Position numbers and translations under genes: made by a program
Assembly (NCBI GenBank): GCA_946886245.1
Contig: CAMPIF010000115.1
Span: forward strand, 1 to 10,258
From: Ectopseudomonas composti
Lineage (GTDB): Bacteria; Pseudomonadota; Gammaproteobacteria; Pseudomonadales; Pseudomonadaceae
Length of the DNA: 10,258 nucleotides
Reading direction: 5' to 3'
Part shown: in pieces, positions 1 to 6,351 of the stretch
Numbering within the stretch: position 1 is the stretch's first letter
How the letters are laid out: each line of letters starts with the position of its first letter
Notes under the pieces: generated by a model
What the model saw: only the letters and a program-made list of their open reading frames with translations
The model's database searches: none
Told to the model about the DNA's origin: nothing

Positions 1-20
1 GCTTTATTGCGATGCCACTT

Positions 21-60
21 GGTGGGCTGAAGCGGAACGCCGCCCGGCCCACCCTGCGGG
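21..60. repeat. Palindromic intergenic element (REP-like hairpin unit)
   Basis: Seen: a perfect 7-bp inverted repeat, GGTGGGC at 21-27 and GCCCACC at 47-53. It encloses a second hairpin, GCGG (32-35) and CCGC (40-43), around an AACG loop. The unit continues into CTGCGGGG. No T-run follows on either strand, so a classical intrinsic terminator is not supported. It lies just past the stop of the leftward Sel1-repeat gene. Inference: the pattern resembles short GTAGGGTGGG-type dispersed palindromes that I associate with Pseudomonas intergenic regions, which could act as mRNA 3'-end stabilisers or rho-linked ends. Family membership rests on memory and needs other copies in the genome. Confidence 0.45.
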
Positions 61-61
61 G

Positions 62-610
62 TCAGGGCAGCGGCGCGAAGGGCGAGCGACCTTCGGCGGT
101 CTGCAGCTCCAGCAGGTAGCTGCGGAAAATCTGTCCCAGCACCTGGCTGGCGATTTCCAGTTCATCGCGGCGCATCTGCGCCGATACCAGATCAGCGCTG
201 TCCATGGCTTCGTCCGAGCCATTGACCGATGCCATCTTCAAGACGATGTAGGCCTGCACGTTGTTGGCAGGTACGCCTTCGCCACGGAAGAACATGGTGC
301 CCAGGCGCAGCTGGGCTTCTGCATGACCCTGCAGTGAGGCGCGTTCGAACCAGGTCAGGGCCTGCTTGAGATCGCGTGGGGTGCGTTTGCCGTCGTAATA
401 GTACTCACCCAGCTCATAAGCGGCCTGCATGTTGCCGGTGCGTGCCATTTCCTGGCAGCTTGCCAGGGCATCGGGCATTTCTTCGGGGGAGGCGTTCAGC
501 GCGCAGCTGCCGCTGGCGGGGATCAGCAGGGAATTGCCGCCTGCAAACGCAAACAGCGGGAGGAAAAGCAACAGGCAGCCCAGTGACAGGGTGCGGCCGG
601 TGCGGTTCAT
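62..610 (-). CDS. Secreted Sel1-repeat (TPR-like) protein
   Basis: A 182-residue protein with an N-terminal signal sequence (basic MNRTGR, hydrophobic core about 8-22, likely cleavage after AFA at 23), so periplasmic or surface-exposed. Two Sel1-type helical repeats follow at about 61-96 and 97-132. They show the usual AAYELGEYYYDG and AEAQLRLGTMFFRGEGV signatures, with a basic/acidic helix between (DLKQALTWFERAS). The last 50 residues are helical and have no recognisable motif. C36 and C52 could form a disulfide. Sel1 repeats are protein-protein scaffolds; the partner is not indicated. The gene follows the unknown membrane gene by 105 nt and has its own candidate promoter in that gap. The start is the first ATG of the frame and gives a clean signal peptide. 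Its Shine-Dalgarno is poor: GAGG lies about 13 nt upstream. The P. aeruginosa counterpart at this position is, from memory, a hypothetical protein (PA3979). Confidence 0.8.
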   Translation of the reverse strand: MNRTGRTLSLGCLLLFLPLFAFAGGNSLLIPASGSCALNASPEEMPDALASCQEMARTGNMQAAYELGEYYYDGKRTPRDLKQALTWFERASLQGHAEAQLRLGTMFFRGEGVPANNVQAYIVLKMASVNGSDEAMDSADLVSAQMRRDELEIASQVLGQIFRSYLLELQTAEGRSPFAPLP

Positions 611-652
611 CTGGATAACGGGACCTCGGCAGTTCAGGTCGGGTGACGTGCC

Positions 653-677
653 CGGTCGGCGCAGAACGTGCCGACCG
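653..677. promoter_or_regulatory. Strong perfect dyad at the Sel1-gene promoter
   Basis: CGGTCGGC (653-660) is exactly repeated in inverse as GCCGACCG (670-677). The pairing extends by a G-T and a C-G pair, leaving a 5-nt AGAAC loop. The dyad lies immediately downstream of the candidate -10 for the Sel1-repeat gene, so transcription would start inside one arm. That position fits an operator better than an mRNA hairpin. No T-run follows on either strand, which argues against a terminator for the upstream membrane gene. The function is unproven. Confidence 0.4.
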
Positions 678-681
678 TCGC

Positions 682-710
682 ATTATGGAATAACCGCGGG
701 CTTGTTACAA
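682..710 (-). promoter_or_regulatory. Candidate sigma70 promoter for the Sel1-repeat gene
   Basis: Read on the minus strand, TTGTAA (710-705, 4 of 6 with TTGACA) is followed by exactly 17 nt and then CATAAT (687-682, 5 of 6 with TATAAT). The element sits in a locally AT-rich patch between the stop of the membrane-protein gene (716) and the Sel1-repeat start (610). Transcription would begin near 675 and leave a leader of about 65 nt. It suggests the Sel1-repeat gene can be expressed independently of the thiD-thiE-hemL string. Confidence 0.5.
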
Positions 711-715
711 AGGCT

Positions 716-1348
716 TTACCCGGTCTGTCGTTTCGCACTTCCCGGCAGGCTCAGCAGCAGCCAGGCCAGCAGCGGATAAGCCGGCGCCAGCAGCACGTGG
801 AACAGGTCGATGCGGCGCAGTGGCCCGATCACGCCTTCGGTGCCGACTGCCAGGCCGGCCAGCAGGAACAGGCCCACCACCACGGCTGCACTGATCACTG
901 GCGCGCGGCGTGGCCATTGGACCGCGCCGGCATAGAGGATCAGTACCAGCGTGGCCAGGTTCAGCGCCAGGCGGTAGTCCTCCAGGTAGCCAAGCTGGCG
1001 GAACAGCTCGAAGAAGGCGCACAGCCCGAGCAGGATGCGCCCCCAGTTCGGCCGGCTCCAGGCCCAGCCACGGCCCAGCGCCAATGCAGCAGCGCCCAGC
1101 AGTGGCAGGCCGAGAAAGCTGCTGGCCTGGGAGAGCCACAGGTGCGCAGGCTGCCAGCTTGGATCGAAACCGTAGCGAATCACCCCGACGCTGGCCGCTG
1201 CGGCCGGCAACAGGAAGCCGAGCAGGGCGCAGAACAGCGCCGGCTGGTCGCCCTCGCCGTAGCGCCCGCGTGCCCGACCGATAATCCAGACGCAGGCGGC
1301 GCAGGCCAGTGCCAGTAACGCATCGCTGAAGGCAGTGCTGTATTGCAT
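716..1348 (-). CDS. Polytopic inner-membrane protein of unknown function, coupled to hemL
   Basis: A 210-residue, very hydrophobic protein with about six or seven membrane segments, roughly at 8-24, 35-55, 70-92, 103-119, 124-144, 150-168 and 182-200. The tail is short and basic (GSAKRQTG). Polar features within or next to the membrane segments include the NW-GR stretch at 101-104, E114 in AFFELFRQ, and an acidic/histidine pair in RIDLFHVLLAP (179-189). I do not recognise a named family. The ATG overlaps the hemL stop by one base (TGATG), so its translation probably depends on ribosomes finishing hemL. The frame stays open a long way into hemL on the same strand, but that extension is a shadow frame; the true start is the ATG at the overlap. 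The conserved place after hemL hints at a link to tetrapyrrole metabolism or membrane state, which is inference only. The P. aeruginosa positional equivalent is, from memory, PA3978 (hypothetical). Confidence 0.82.
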   Translation of the reverse strand: MQYSTAFSDALLALACAACVWIIGRARGRYGEGDQPALFCALLGFLLPAAAASVGVIRYGFDPSWQPAHLWLSQASSFLGLPLLGAAALALGRGWAWSRPNWGRILLGLCAFFELFRQLGYLEDYRLALNLATLVLILYAGAVQWPRRAPVISAAVVVGLFLLAGLAVGTEGVIGPLRRIDLFHVLLAPAYPLLAWLLLSLPGSAKRQTG

Positions 1349-2637
1349 CAGGCTTTTTTCAGCTCGGCGAAGGCGCGCTCGGCGGCAGCGAAGGTGATTT
1401 CCAGTTCCTTGTCGCCGTGGGCAATGGAGGTGAAGCCCGCTTCGAAGGCGCTCGGGGCCAGGTATACGCCGCCGTCCAGCATCAGGTGGAAGAAACGGTT
1501 GAAGCGTGCGCTGTCGCTGGCCATCACGTCGGCGAAGGTGACGATGTCGTCGGCGCCGCTGAAGTACAGGCCGAACATGGCACCTGCCTGGGTGGTGACG
1601 AAGGGAATGCCGGCGGCATCGGCGCGCTCCTGCAGGCCGGTGAGCATGCGCGAGGTGTAGTCGGTCAGCTCGGTGTGGAAGCCCGGACGGCTGATCAGCT
1701 TCAGCGTGGTCAGGCCGGCGGCCATGGCCAGCGGGTTGCCCGACAGGGTGCCGGCCTGGTAGACCGGGCCGAGCGGGGCGATGCATTCCATGATCGCGCG
1801 CTTGCCGCCGAAACAGCCCACCGGCATGCCGCCGCCGATGATCTTGCCGAAGGTGGTCAGGTCCGGGGTGATGCCGTAATGCGCCTGGGCGCCGCCGAGG
1901 GCGACACGGAAACCGGTCATCACTTCGTCGAAGATCAGTACCACGCCGTGCTTGTCGCACTGCTCGCGCAGGCCTTCGAGGAAGCCCGGCGCCGGCGGCA
2001 CGCAGTTCATGTTGCCGGCCACGGGCTCGACGATGATGCACGCGACTTCCTGGCCCACCTGCGCCAGGCACTCGGCCACGGCGTCGATGTCGTTGAACGG
2101 CAGGGTCAGGGTGTGCTTGGCGAAAGCCGCCGGCACGCCCGCAGAGTTCGGCACGCCCTGGGTCAGTGCGCCGGAGCCGGCCTTGACCAGCAGGCTGTCG
2201 GAGTGACCGTGGTAGCAGCCCTCGAACTTGATGATGCTGTCGCGGCCGGTATAGCCACGGGCCAGGCGGATGGCGCTCATGGTCGCCTCGGTGCCGGAAC
2301 TGACCATGCGCACCATCTCCATCGACGGCACCAGGCTGCACACCAGCTCGGCCATCTCGGTTTCCAGCGCGGTCGGCGCGCCGTAGGACAGGCCGTGCTG
2401 CAGCTGGCGACGCACCGAGTCGAGCACGTCCGGGTGGCTGTGGCCGAGGATCATCGGGCCCCAGGAGCCGACGTAATCGACGTAGCGCTTGTCGTCTTCG
2501 TCCACAACATAGGCGCCTTCGGCGTGCTTGAAGAACAGCGGTGTGCCGCCGACGCTGCGGAAGGCGCGCACCGGCGAGTTGACGCCGCCGGGGATGTGTT
2601 TCTGGGCATTGGCGAAGAGGATTTCGGAACGGGACAT
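1348..2637 (-). CDS. hemL: Glutamate-1-semialdehyde 2,1-aminomutase
   Basis: The protein is 429 residues, the normal HemL length. This PLP enzyme converts glutamate-1-semialdehyde to 5-aminolevulinate, the last step of the C5 route into heme and other tetrapyrroles, in the cytoplasm. Visible signatures: an N-terminal [13 protein letters not shown] (14-26) typical of HemL, SSGTEA (113-118) for PLP phosphate contacts, [10 protein letters not shown] (235-244) with D237 facing the PLP ring nitrogen, and K265 in [14 protein letters not shown] as the Schiff-base lysine. [11 protein letters not shown] (294-304) follows. The start is taken at MSRSE because GAGAGA lies 6 nt upstream and the family begins there. 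An in-frame ATG 14 codons earlier would overlap thiE and lacks a ribosome site. The stop shares one base with the next gene. The position after thiD-thiE is as in Pseudomonas. Confidence 0.97.
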   Translation of the reverse strand: MSRSEILFANAQKHIPGGVNSPVRAFRSVGGTPLFFKHAEGAYVVDEDDKRYVDYVGSWGPMILGHSHPDVLDSVRRQLQHGLSYGAPTALETEMAELVCSLVPSMEMVRMVSSGTEATMSAIRLARGYTGRDSIIKFEGCYHGHSDSLLVKAGSGALTQGVPNSAGVPAAFAKHTLTLPFNDIDAVAECLAQVGQEVACIIVEPVAGNMNCVPPAPGFLEGLREQCDKHGVVLIFDEVMTGFRVALGGAQAHYGITPDLTTFGKIIGGGMPVGCFGGKRAIMECIAPLGPVYQAGTLSGNPLAMAAGLTTLKLISRPGFHTELTDYTSRMLTGLQERADAAGIPFVTTQAGAMFGLYFSGADDIVTFADVMASDSARFNRFFHLMLDGGVYLAPSAFEAGFTSIAHGDKELEITFAAAERAFAELKKA

Positions 2638-2643
2638 GGCAGG

Positions 2644-2649
2644 TCTCTC
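2644..2649 (-). promoter_or_regulatory. hemL ribosome binding site
   Basis: GAGAGA on the minus strand, 6 nt ahead of the ATG at 2637. It decides between two in-frame ATGs and supports the shorter 429-residue HemL over a 443-residue version. Confidence 0.6.
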
Positions 2650-2659
2650 TGGAAACGAA

Positions 2660-3289
2660 TCAGACGAACAGCGCGGCAAAGGCGCGGGCGCGGTCTTCCA
2701 CCTCGGTGGCGGAGTCCGCAGCGAACAGGGCGTGGATCACGGCGACCATGCTGGCGCCACGGGCGATCAGGCCGGGCGCGGTGCCCAGGGTCACGCCGCC
2801 GATGGCGACGATGGGCTGGGCAAAACGCGCACGCGCCTCGTCCAGCAGCTCCATGGTGGCAGCCGGAGCGCCGGGTTTGGTGTTGGAATTGAAGAAGCGG
2901 CCGAAAGCGATGTAACTGGCGCCTTCGCTGGCGGCGCGCTCGGCCAGCTCCAGCTGGGCATGGCAGGTGCCGCCGATCACGACATTCGCGCCGAGGCGGG
3001 CGCGGGCGGTGGCCAGCGAGCCGTCGCTCTGGCCCAGGTGCAGGCCGACGCCCAGGCGGGACGCCAGCTCCAGGTCGTCATTGATGATCAGTGTGGCGCC
3101 GTGGCGCTGGCACAGTTCGGCCAGGGCCTGGGCTTCATCGAAGCGGCGTGCGGCGTCGCCCGACTTGTCGCGGTACTGCAGCAGACGTGCGCCGCCGACC
3201 AGCGCCGCTTCGGCGTAGGGCAGCAGCTTGCCGCCGGCCAGCAGTGGGGTGTCGGTGATGGCGTAAAGGCCGCGCAGCGCCGCAGTCAT
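2660..3289 (-). CDS. thiE: Thiamine-phosphate synthase
   Basis: A 209-residue TIM-barrel enzyme. It joins hydroxymethylpyrimidine diphosphate to the thiazole phosphate to give thiamine monophosphate, in the cytosol. Motifs in order: GLYAITD (7-13), QYRDK (38-42), LIINDD (67-72) with the Mg/pyrophosphate-binding aspartates, GLHLGQ (82-87), a Pseudomonas-style [14 protein letters not shown] (129-142) replacing the GPIxxTxTK phosphate loop of other bacteria, and AIGGV (162-166) for substrate phosphate. The ATG overlaps the thiD stop as ATGA, so thiD and thiE are translationally coupled and supply consecutive steps. The stop is 22 nt before hemL. Length and motifs are complete. Confidence 0.96.
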   Translation of the reverse strand: MTAALRGLYAITDTPLLAGGKLLPYAEAALVGGARLLQYRDKSGDAARRFDEAQALAELCQRHGATLIINDDLELASRLGVGLHLGQSDGSLATARARLGANVVIGGTCHAQLELAERAASEGASYIAFGRFFNSNTKPGAPAATMELLDEARARFAQPIVAIGGVTLGTAPGLIARGASMVAVIHALFAADSATEVEDRARAFAALFV

Positions 3290-4083
3290 TGGGCGAAGTC
3301 CAGCGGCAGGCGGCGCGGCACGTACTGGCCGTGGCCGGGTTGTTCGGCGTCACGCAGGGTGCGCCAGGTGTAATCCAGCGCGCTCTTCACGGCGCTGACC
3401 AGTTCCTCGCCCAGCGCCAGGCGGCCGGCCAGGGTGCTGGCCAGGGTGCAGCCGGAACCGTGGTAGCTGCCCGGCAGGCGCGCGCAGGTGAAGGTATGAC
3501 GGCTGCCGTCGCGGCAGTACAGGCGGTTGTGCACTTCGGCTTCGTCGCCATGGCCGCCGGTGATCAGCAGGTGCTCGATGAACGGCAGCAGCTTCTCGGC
3601 GCACTCGTCGGCGCTGCCTTGCGGCAGTTCGGCGAGGATGCGCGCTTCCGGCAGGTTCGGTGTGGCGATGGTGGACACGGCGAACAGCCGTTCGCGCATG
3701 GCGTAGCCGACGTCGTCCTTGCCCAGCGAGCCACCGCCGCCTGCGCGCAGCACCGGGTCGCAGACCAGTGGTACGTCCGGCAACTGGCTCATCACCTCGA
3801 GTACGGTATCGATCATGTCCACCGAGCCAAGCATGCCCAGCTTGACGGCGGCCACCGGCATGTCGGCGATCACCGCGCGGGCCTGGGCCAGCACCCAGTC
3901 GCGGTCGAGCACGCGGAAGTCGGAGACGTTGACGGTATCCTGCACGGTCAGGGCGGTCACCGTCGGGGCGGCGTGGCAACCTTGAGCCAGCAGGGCTTCG
4001 ATATCGGCCTGCAGGCCGGCACCACCGCTGGGGTCGTGACCGGACATGCAGAGCACTACGGGGCGGAAGTTTGGCGTTTTCAT
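3286..4083 (-). CDS. thiD: Hydroxymethylpyrimidine/phosphomethylpyrimidine kinase
   Basis: A 265-residue ribokinase-fold kinase. It phosphorylates HMP and then HMP phosphate to HMP diphosphate, the substrate for the ThiE encoded directly downstream. Signatures: [15 protein letters not shown] (14-28) for pyrimidine binding, VKLGMLG (80-86), CDPV (108-111), TPNLPEA (141-147), and [12 protein letters not shown] (205-216) carrying the anion hole and catalytic Cys/Gly region near the C-terminus. It heads the leftward thiD-thiE-hemL string. The ATG at 4083 is chosen because ThiD proteins start about a dozen residues before [14 protein letters not shown] six codons upstream is possible, and neither start has a good Shine-Dalgarno. 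The 143-nt divergent gap to the MFS gene contains no THI-box (TPP riboswitch) signature and no clear -35/-10 pair that I can find. Confidence 0.95.
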   Translation of the reverse strand: MKTPNFRPVVLCMSGHDPSGGAGLQADIEALLAQGCHAAPTVTALTVQDTVNVSDFRVLDRDWVLAQARAVIADMPVAAVKLGMLGSVDMIDTVLEVMSQLPDVPLVCDPVLRAGGGGSLGKDDVGYAMRERLFAVSTIATPNLPEARILAELPQGSADECAEKLLPFIEHLLITGGHGDEAEVHNRLYCRDGSRHTFTCARLPGSYHGSGCTLASTLAGRLALGEELVSAVKSALDYTWRTLRDAEQPGHGQYVPRRLPLDFAQ

Positions 4084-4191
4084 GGTGCGCGAGCTTATCA
4101 CTAACAGGTCGTCAGTCGCTGCATGCCATGCCGGTTGCTAGCCTTTCTGATTCTCGTGCGTATTGGCCTTAGCCAGTCTGGAAATGGCATC

Positions 4192-4230
4192 ATGCGCGGC
4201 CCTGCCGCCTTGCCCGATTATCCCCAATGA
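4192..4230 (+). other. 12-codon ORF overlapping the MFS start (possible leader)
   Basis: ATG at 4192 opens a 12-residue frame (MRGPAALPDYPQ) ending in a TGA that overlaps the MFS ATG as ATGA. TGGAAAT lies 6 nt upstream of its ATG and could serve as a weak ribosome site, whereas the MFS ATG itself has none. Such an arrangement can couple translation of the following gene. A frame this short can arise by chance, so this stays tentative. Confidence 0.25.
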
Positions 4231-5387
4231 CGCTGCGTACCTGCCTGATCATGATGACCGCCCTGGCGGTGATCACCGATAACCTGATCATTCCTTTTTA
4301 TCCGCAGTATTTCGCCGAGCGTTTCGACAATCCGCCGGAGCAGCATGTCGGCCTCTATCTGGCGGTGGTCAGCCTGGTGGTGATGGCGGTGTTCCCGCTC
4401 TGGGCGCGGCTGGCCAAGCGCGTGCACCCGGTGCGCATCCTGATCAGCGCGCAGCTGATGGCCGGCAGCCTGACCGCTGTCTGCTATTTCATCGATTCGC
4501 TGCCGCTGTTCTGGGTGGTGTCGCTGCTGATGGTGGTGTTCAAGGGCAGCTACCTGCTGATGTACCCCTACGTGATGAGCCTGCAGCAACAGGACAGCCA
4601 CACCCAGACCATCGGCACGCTGTCGGTGGTGGTGCACTTCGGCGCGATTCTCGGTGCCGCGCTGGGTGGCCTGATTCTGCAGATCATGAACATCGGCGAC
4701 GTGTTCCTGGTGATGGCCGCTGGCGACTTCATCCAGATGGCCATCTGCATGCATCTGGTGCGTGGCTACCTGCCGGCACCGGGTGAGCAGCCGGCGAGCG
4801 ACGAGGCGCCGGTGAAGAACGAGTCGCGCAGCCTGCCGGCGATCTACCGTCTGTGCCTGGTGATGCTGCTGTTCTATTTCGTCGGTTACGTCACGCGGCC
4901 GTTCTTTGCCGTCTATTGGCAACAGGTGGCGCACTGGAACAGCGAGATGGCGGCCGGCTTCGTCTATGCGCTGCCCGGCGCCGTGGCGGTGCTGGCGCTG
5001 TGGTGGGGGCGCCGCGCGACGAAACAGGGCAACACCCGCGATGGCATTCTTGCCGGTCTGCTGCTGGGCGCGGCGGCCACCTTCATCCAGGGGTTCGGCG
5101 ATCAGTGGCTGATTCTGCTCGGCCGCGTGCTGTTTGGCTGGGCGCTGTATCAGGTCACCGTGCGCCTCGATGCCTTGCTGTTCGAGCTCAGTTCGCCAGA
5201 GCACTACGCCGTGGACTTCAGCAAGATCAACATCTTTCAGTGCCTGGGTAACATGGGCTCGGCCTATGGCGCGGGGCTGCTGGTCAGCCATTACGGCCAG
5301 GCCATGCCGTTCTGGGTCGGTGCGGTCGGCCTGCTGCTGACCGCCGCGCTGTTCCCGTTGCTGGTGCGCAAGCCCGGGCCGGCCTGA
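4227..5387 (+). CDS. Major facilitator superfamily transporter next to iron-siderophore operon
   Basis: A 386-residue integral membrane protein with about 12 predicted segments: roughly 5-25, 42-62, 70-89, 95-117, 132-153, 156-177, then 207-229, 242-260, 273-290, 295-313, 334-355 and 360-380. A hydrophilic central loop of about 30 residues (178-206) splits the two six-helix halves as usual in MFS. The TM2-TM3 loop (PLWARLAKRVHPVR) corresponds to a relaxed motif A. Charged residues within or beside helices, D18 (VITDN), R224 (YVTRPFF) and R313/D315, are candidates for proton or substrate coupling. The substrate is not readable. Its place ahead of a ferric-hydroxamate ABC importer makes a siderophore-related role plausible (export, recycling, or cytoplasmic import as in other siderophore loci), which is inference. 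It has no Shine-Dalgarno of its own; see the 12-codon ORF overlapping its start. It diverges from thiD. Confidence 0.85.
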   Translation: MTLRTCLIMMTALAVITDNLIIPFYPQYFAERFDNPPEQHVGLYLAVVSLVVMAVFPLWARLAKRVHPVRILISAQLMAGSLTAVCYFIDSLPLFWVVSLLMVVFKGSYLLMYPYVMSLQQQDSHTQTIGTLSVVVHFGAILGAALGGLILQIMNIGDVFLVMAAGDFIQMAICMHLVRGYLPAPGEQPASDEAPVKNESRSLPAIYRLCLVMLLFYFVGYVTRPFFAVYWQQVAHWNSEMAAGFVYALPGAVAVLALWWGRRATKQGNTRDGILAGLLLGAAATFIQGFGDQWLILLGRVLFGWALYQVTVRLDALLFELSSPEHYAVDFSKINIFQCLGNMGSAYGAGLLVSHYGQAMPFWVGAVGLLLTAALFPLLVRKPGPA

Positions 5388-5396
5388 GTCTTGAGT

Positions 5397-5443
5397 GGCG
5401 AATGATAATTTGATGCAGGTGCGTATCGATGATTAAATTCGCC
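5397..5443. promoter_or_regulatory. Fur-box-like imperfect dyad upstream of fhuCBD
   Basis: GGCGAAT (5397-5403) recurs in inverse as ATTCGCC (5437-5443). Between them TAAT and GAT blocks also match in inverse around a 10-nt centre (5415-5424), giving two 18-19-nt half-sites. The left half contains AATGATAAT. Against the classical 19-bp Fur consensus, 5398-5416 matches at 11 of 19 positions, nine of them consecutive. The right half, read on the other strand, has TAATCAT and matches at about 9 of 19. It is the only clearly AT-rich stretch between MFS and fhuC, and it covers the candidate promoter, as expected for iron repression of a siderophore importer. Fur binding is inferred. Confidence 0.5.
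5410..5438 (+). promoter_or_regulatory. Candidate sigma70 promoter of the fhuCBD operon
   Basis: TTGATG (5410-5415, 4 of 6) and TTAAAT (5433-5438, 4 of 6) are separated by exactly 17 nt. The Fur-like half-site at 5398-5416 covers the -35. Transcription would start near 5445, leaving a leader of about 137 nt before fhuC that contains the 36-codon ORF. It implies the importer can be transcribed separately from the MFS gene. Confidence 0.4.
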
Positions 5444-5477
5444 CTCCGCACTGCCGCCGTCGTCCGGGTTCGCCGTG

Positions 5478-5588
5478 ATGCAAGACCTCCACCACCTGCT
5501 CGATGTCATTTTCCGTAGCCTGCCCGGGCATTCCGGCCAGCGCCGGGAACCGATTGGCCTGCCCAGGGAGCTGGCCCAGGCATGCTGA
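5478..5588 (+). CDS. Small 36-residue ORF overlapping fhuC start (putative leader or small protein)
   Basis: The frame runs from ATG 5478 (GTG just before it at 5475) to a TGA at 5586-5588, which lies 7 nt inside fhuC (ATGCTGA overlap). The peptide starts MQDLHHLLDVIF, continues RSLPGHSGQRREP and ends LPRELAQAC. It has an amphipathic N-terminal stretch, two adjacent histidines (H5, H6), a further H18 and a C-terminal cysteine (C36). Third codon positions are mostly G or C, as in the real genes nearby. There is no good Shine-Dalgarno in front of its ATG. I do not recognise it. It could be a real small protein, a translated leader that couples fhuC translation, or chance in GC-rich DNA. It occupies most of the otherwise empty 194-nt gap. 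Confidence 0.35.
   Translation: MQDLHHLLDVIFRSLPGHSGQRREPIGLPRELAQAC
5565..5570 (+). promoter_or_regulatory. fhuC ribosome binding site
   Basis: AGGGAG ends 11 nt before the fhuC ATG at 5582. It supports this start and lies within the small upstream ORF, so ribosomes translating that ORF would pass over it. Confidence 0.5.
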
Positions 5589-6349
5589 ACCTGCGTGATA
5601 TCGAAGTACGCCGCGGCGAGCGGGTGACGCTGGCGCTGGACGAACTGCATCTGGAAGGTGATCGCTTCACCGTGATCCTCGGCCACAACGGCTCGGGCAA
5701 GTCGACGCTGATGAACCTGCTGGCGCGGCAGCTGCAGCCGACCCGAGGTTCGCTGCAGCTGGACGGGCGTGCCCTGGCCGGTTTTTCCGCCCGTGACTTT
5801 GCCCGGCGCGTGGCCTTTCTGCCGCAGCATCTGCCCGATGTCGCCGGCCTGACCGTGCGTGAACTGGTGCGCCTGGGGCGCTTTCCCTGGCGTGGGTTGC
5901 TCGGTCGCTGGCGTACCGAGGATCACACGGCCGTCGACCAGGCGCTGGCCCAGACCGATGTCGTCCACTACGCCGATCAACTGGCCGACAGCCTCTCCGG
6001 CGGCGAGCGCCAGCGCGCCTGGATCGCCATGCTGCTGGCCCAGCAATCGCCGCTGCTTTTGCTCGACGAGCCGACCTCGGCGCTGGACCTGGCCCACCAG
6101 TACGAGTTGATGGGCCTGCTGCGCCAGCTCAATCGCGACAGCGGGCGTGGCATCGTCGCCATCCTGCATGACATCAACCTCACGGCGCGGCATGCCGACC
6201 GGGTGATCGCCCTCAAGCAGGGGCGGATCTTCTTCGACGGCAGCCCGGACGAGCTGCTCAGCGGGCCGTTGCTCAGCCAGCTCTACGACATCGATATCGA
6301 ACTGATCGAGCAGCCCGGCAGCGCCCGCAAGATCGCCGTGGTGGCCTGA
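5582..6349 (+). CDS. fhuC: Ferric-hydroxamate-type ABC transporter ATP-binding protein (FhuC-like)
   Basis: A 255-residue cytoplasmic ATPase of the iron-siderophore/cobalamin (FecE/FhuC/BtuD) group. All nucleotide-binding elements are intact: Walker A GHNGSGKST (34-42), Q-loop Q82 in FLPQHLP, signature LSGGERQR (138-145), Walker B LLLLDEP (158-164), D-loop SALD (166-169) and H-loop H196 in ILHDINL. The stretch GLTVRELVRLGRFPW (89-103) is characteristic of siderophore ATPases. It would dimerise on the inside of the fused permease encoded next and power import of the ferric siderophore delivered by the FhuD-like protein. The stop is 2 nt before the permease ATG. A Fur-like promoter region lies upstream, so iron repression is likely. 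The FhuC name follows from the FhuB/FhuD partners rather than from this protein alone. Confidence 0.9.
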   Translation: MLNLRDIEVRRGERVTLALDELHLEGDRFTVILGHNGSGKSTLMNLLARQLQPTRGSLQLDGRALAGFSARDFARRVAFLPQHLPDVAGLTVRELVRLGRFPWRGLLGRWRTEDHTAVDQALAQTDVVHYADQLADSLSGGERQRAWIAMLLAQQSPLLLLDEPTSALDLAHQYELMGLLRQLNRDSGRGIVAILHDINLTARHADRVIALKQGRIFFDGSPDELLSGPLLSQLYDIDIELIEQPGSARKIAVVA

Positions 6350-6351
6350 GC

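Noticed and set aside
1349..2341. N-terminal extension of the membrane-protein frame across hemL
   Set aside because: It is Arg/Pro-rich out-of-frame hemL sequence. The ATG overlapping the hemL stop begins a normal membrane protein.
1417..2892. Long plus-strand open frame (491 codons) opposite hemL and thiE
   Set aside because: It is antisense to two clearly recognised enzymes with all motifs intact. Its composition (runs of Gly, Ala, His, Gln) is what antisense frames of GC-rich genes look like.
4084..4226. TPP riboswitch (THI-box) ahead of thiD, or a Fur box ahead of the MFS gene
   Set aside because: I searched both strands by eye for the conserved CTGAGA and ACCTGATCTGG-type blocks and for GATAAT repeats. 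Nothing convincing is present.
4218..5291. Minus-strand open frame (357 codons) opposite the MFS gene
   Set aside because: Rich in His, Gln and Arg with no hydrophobic or domain pattern; the plus frame has 12 clear membrane segments.
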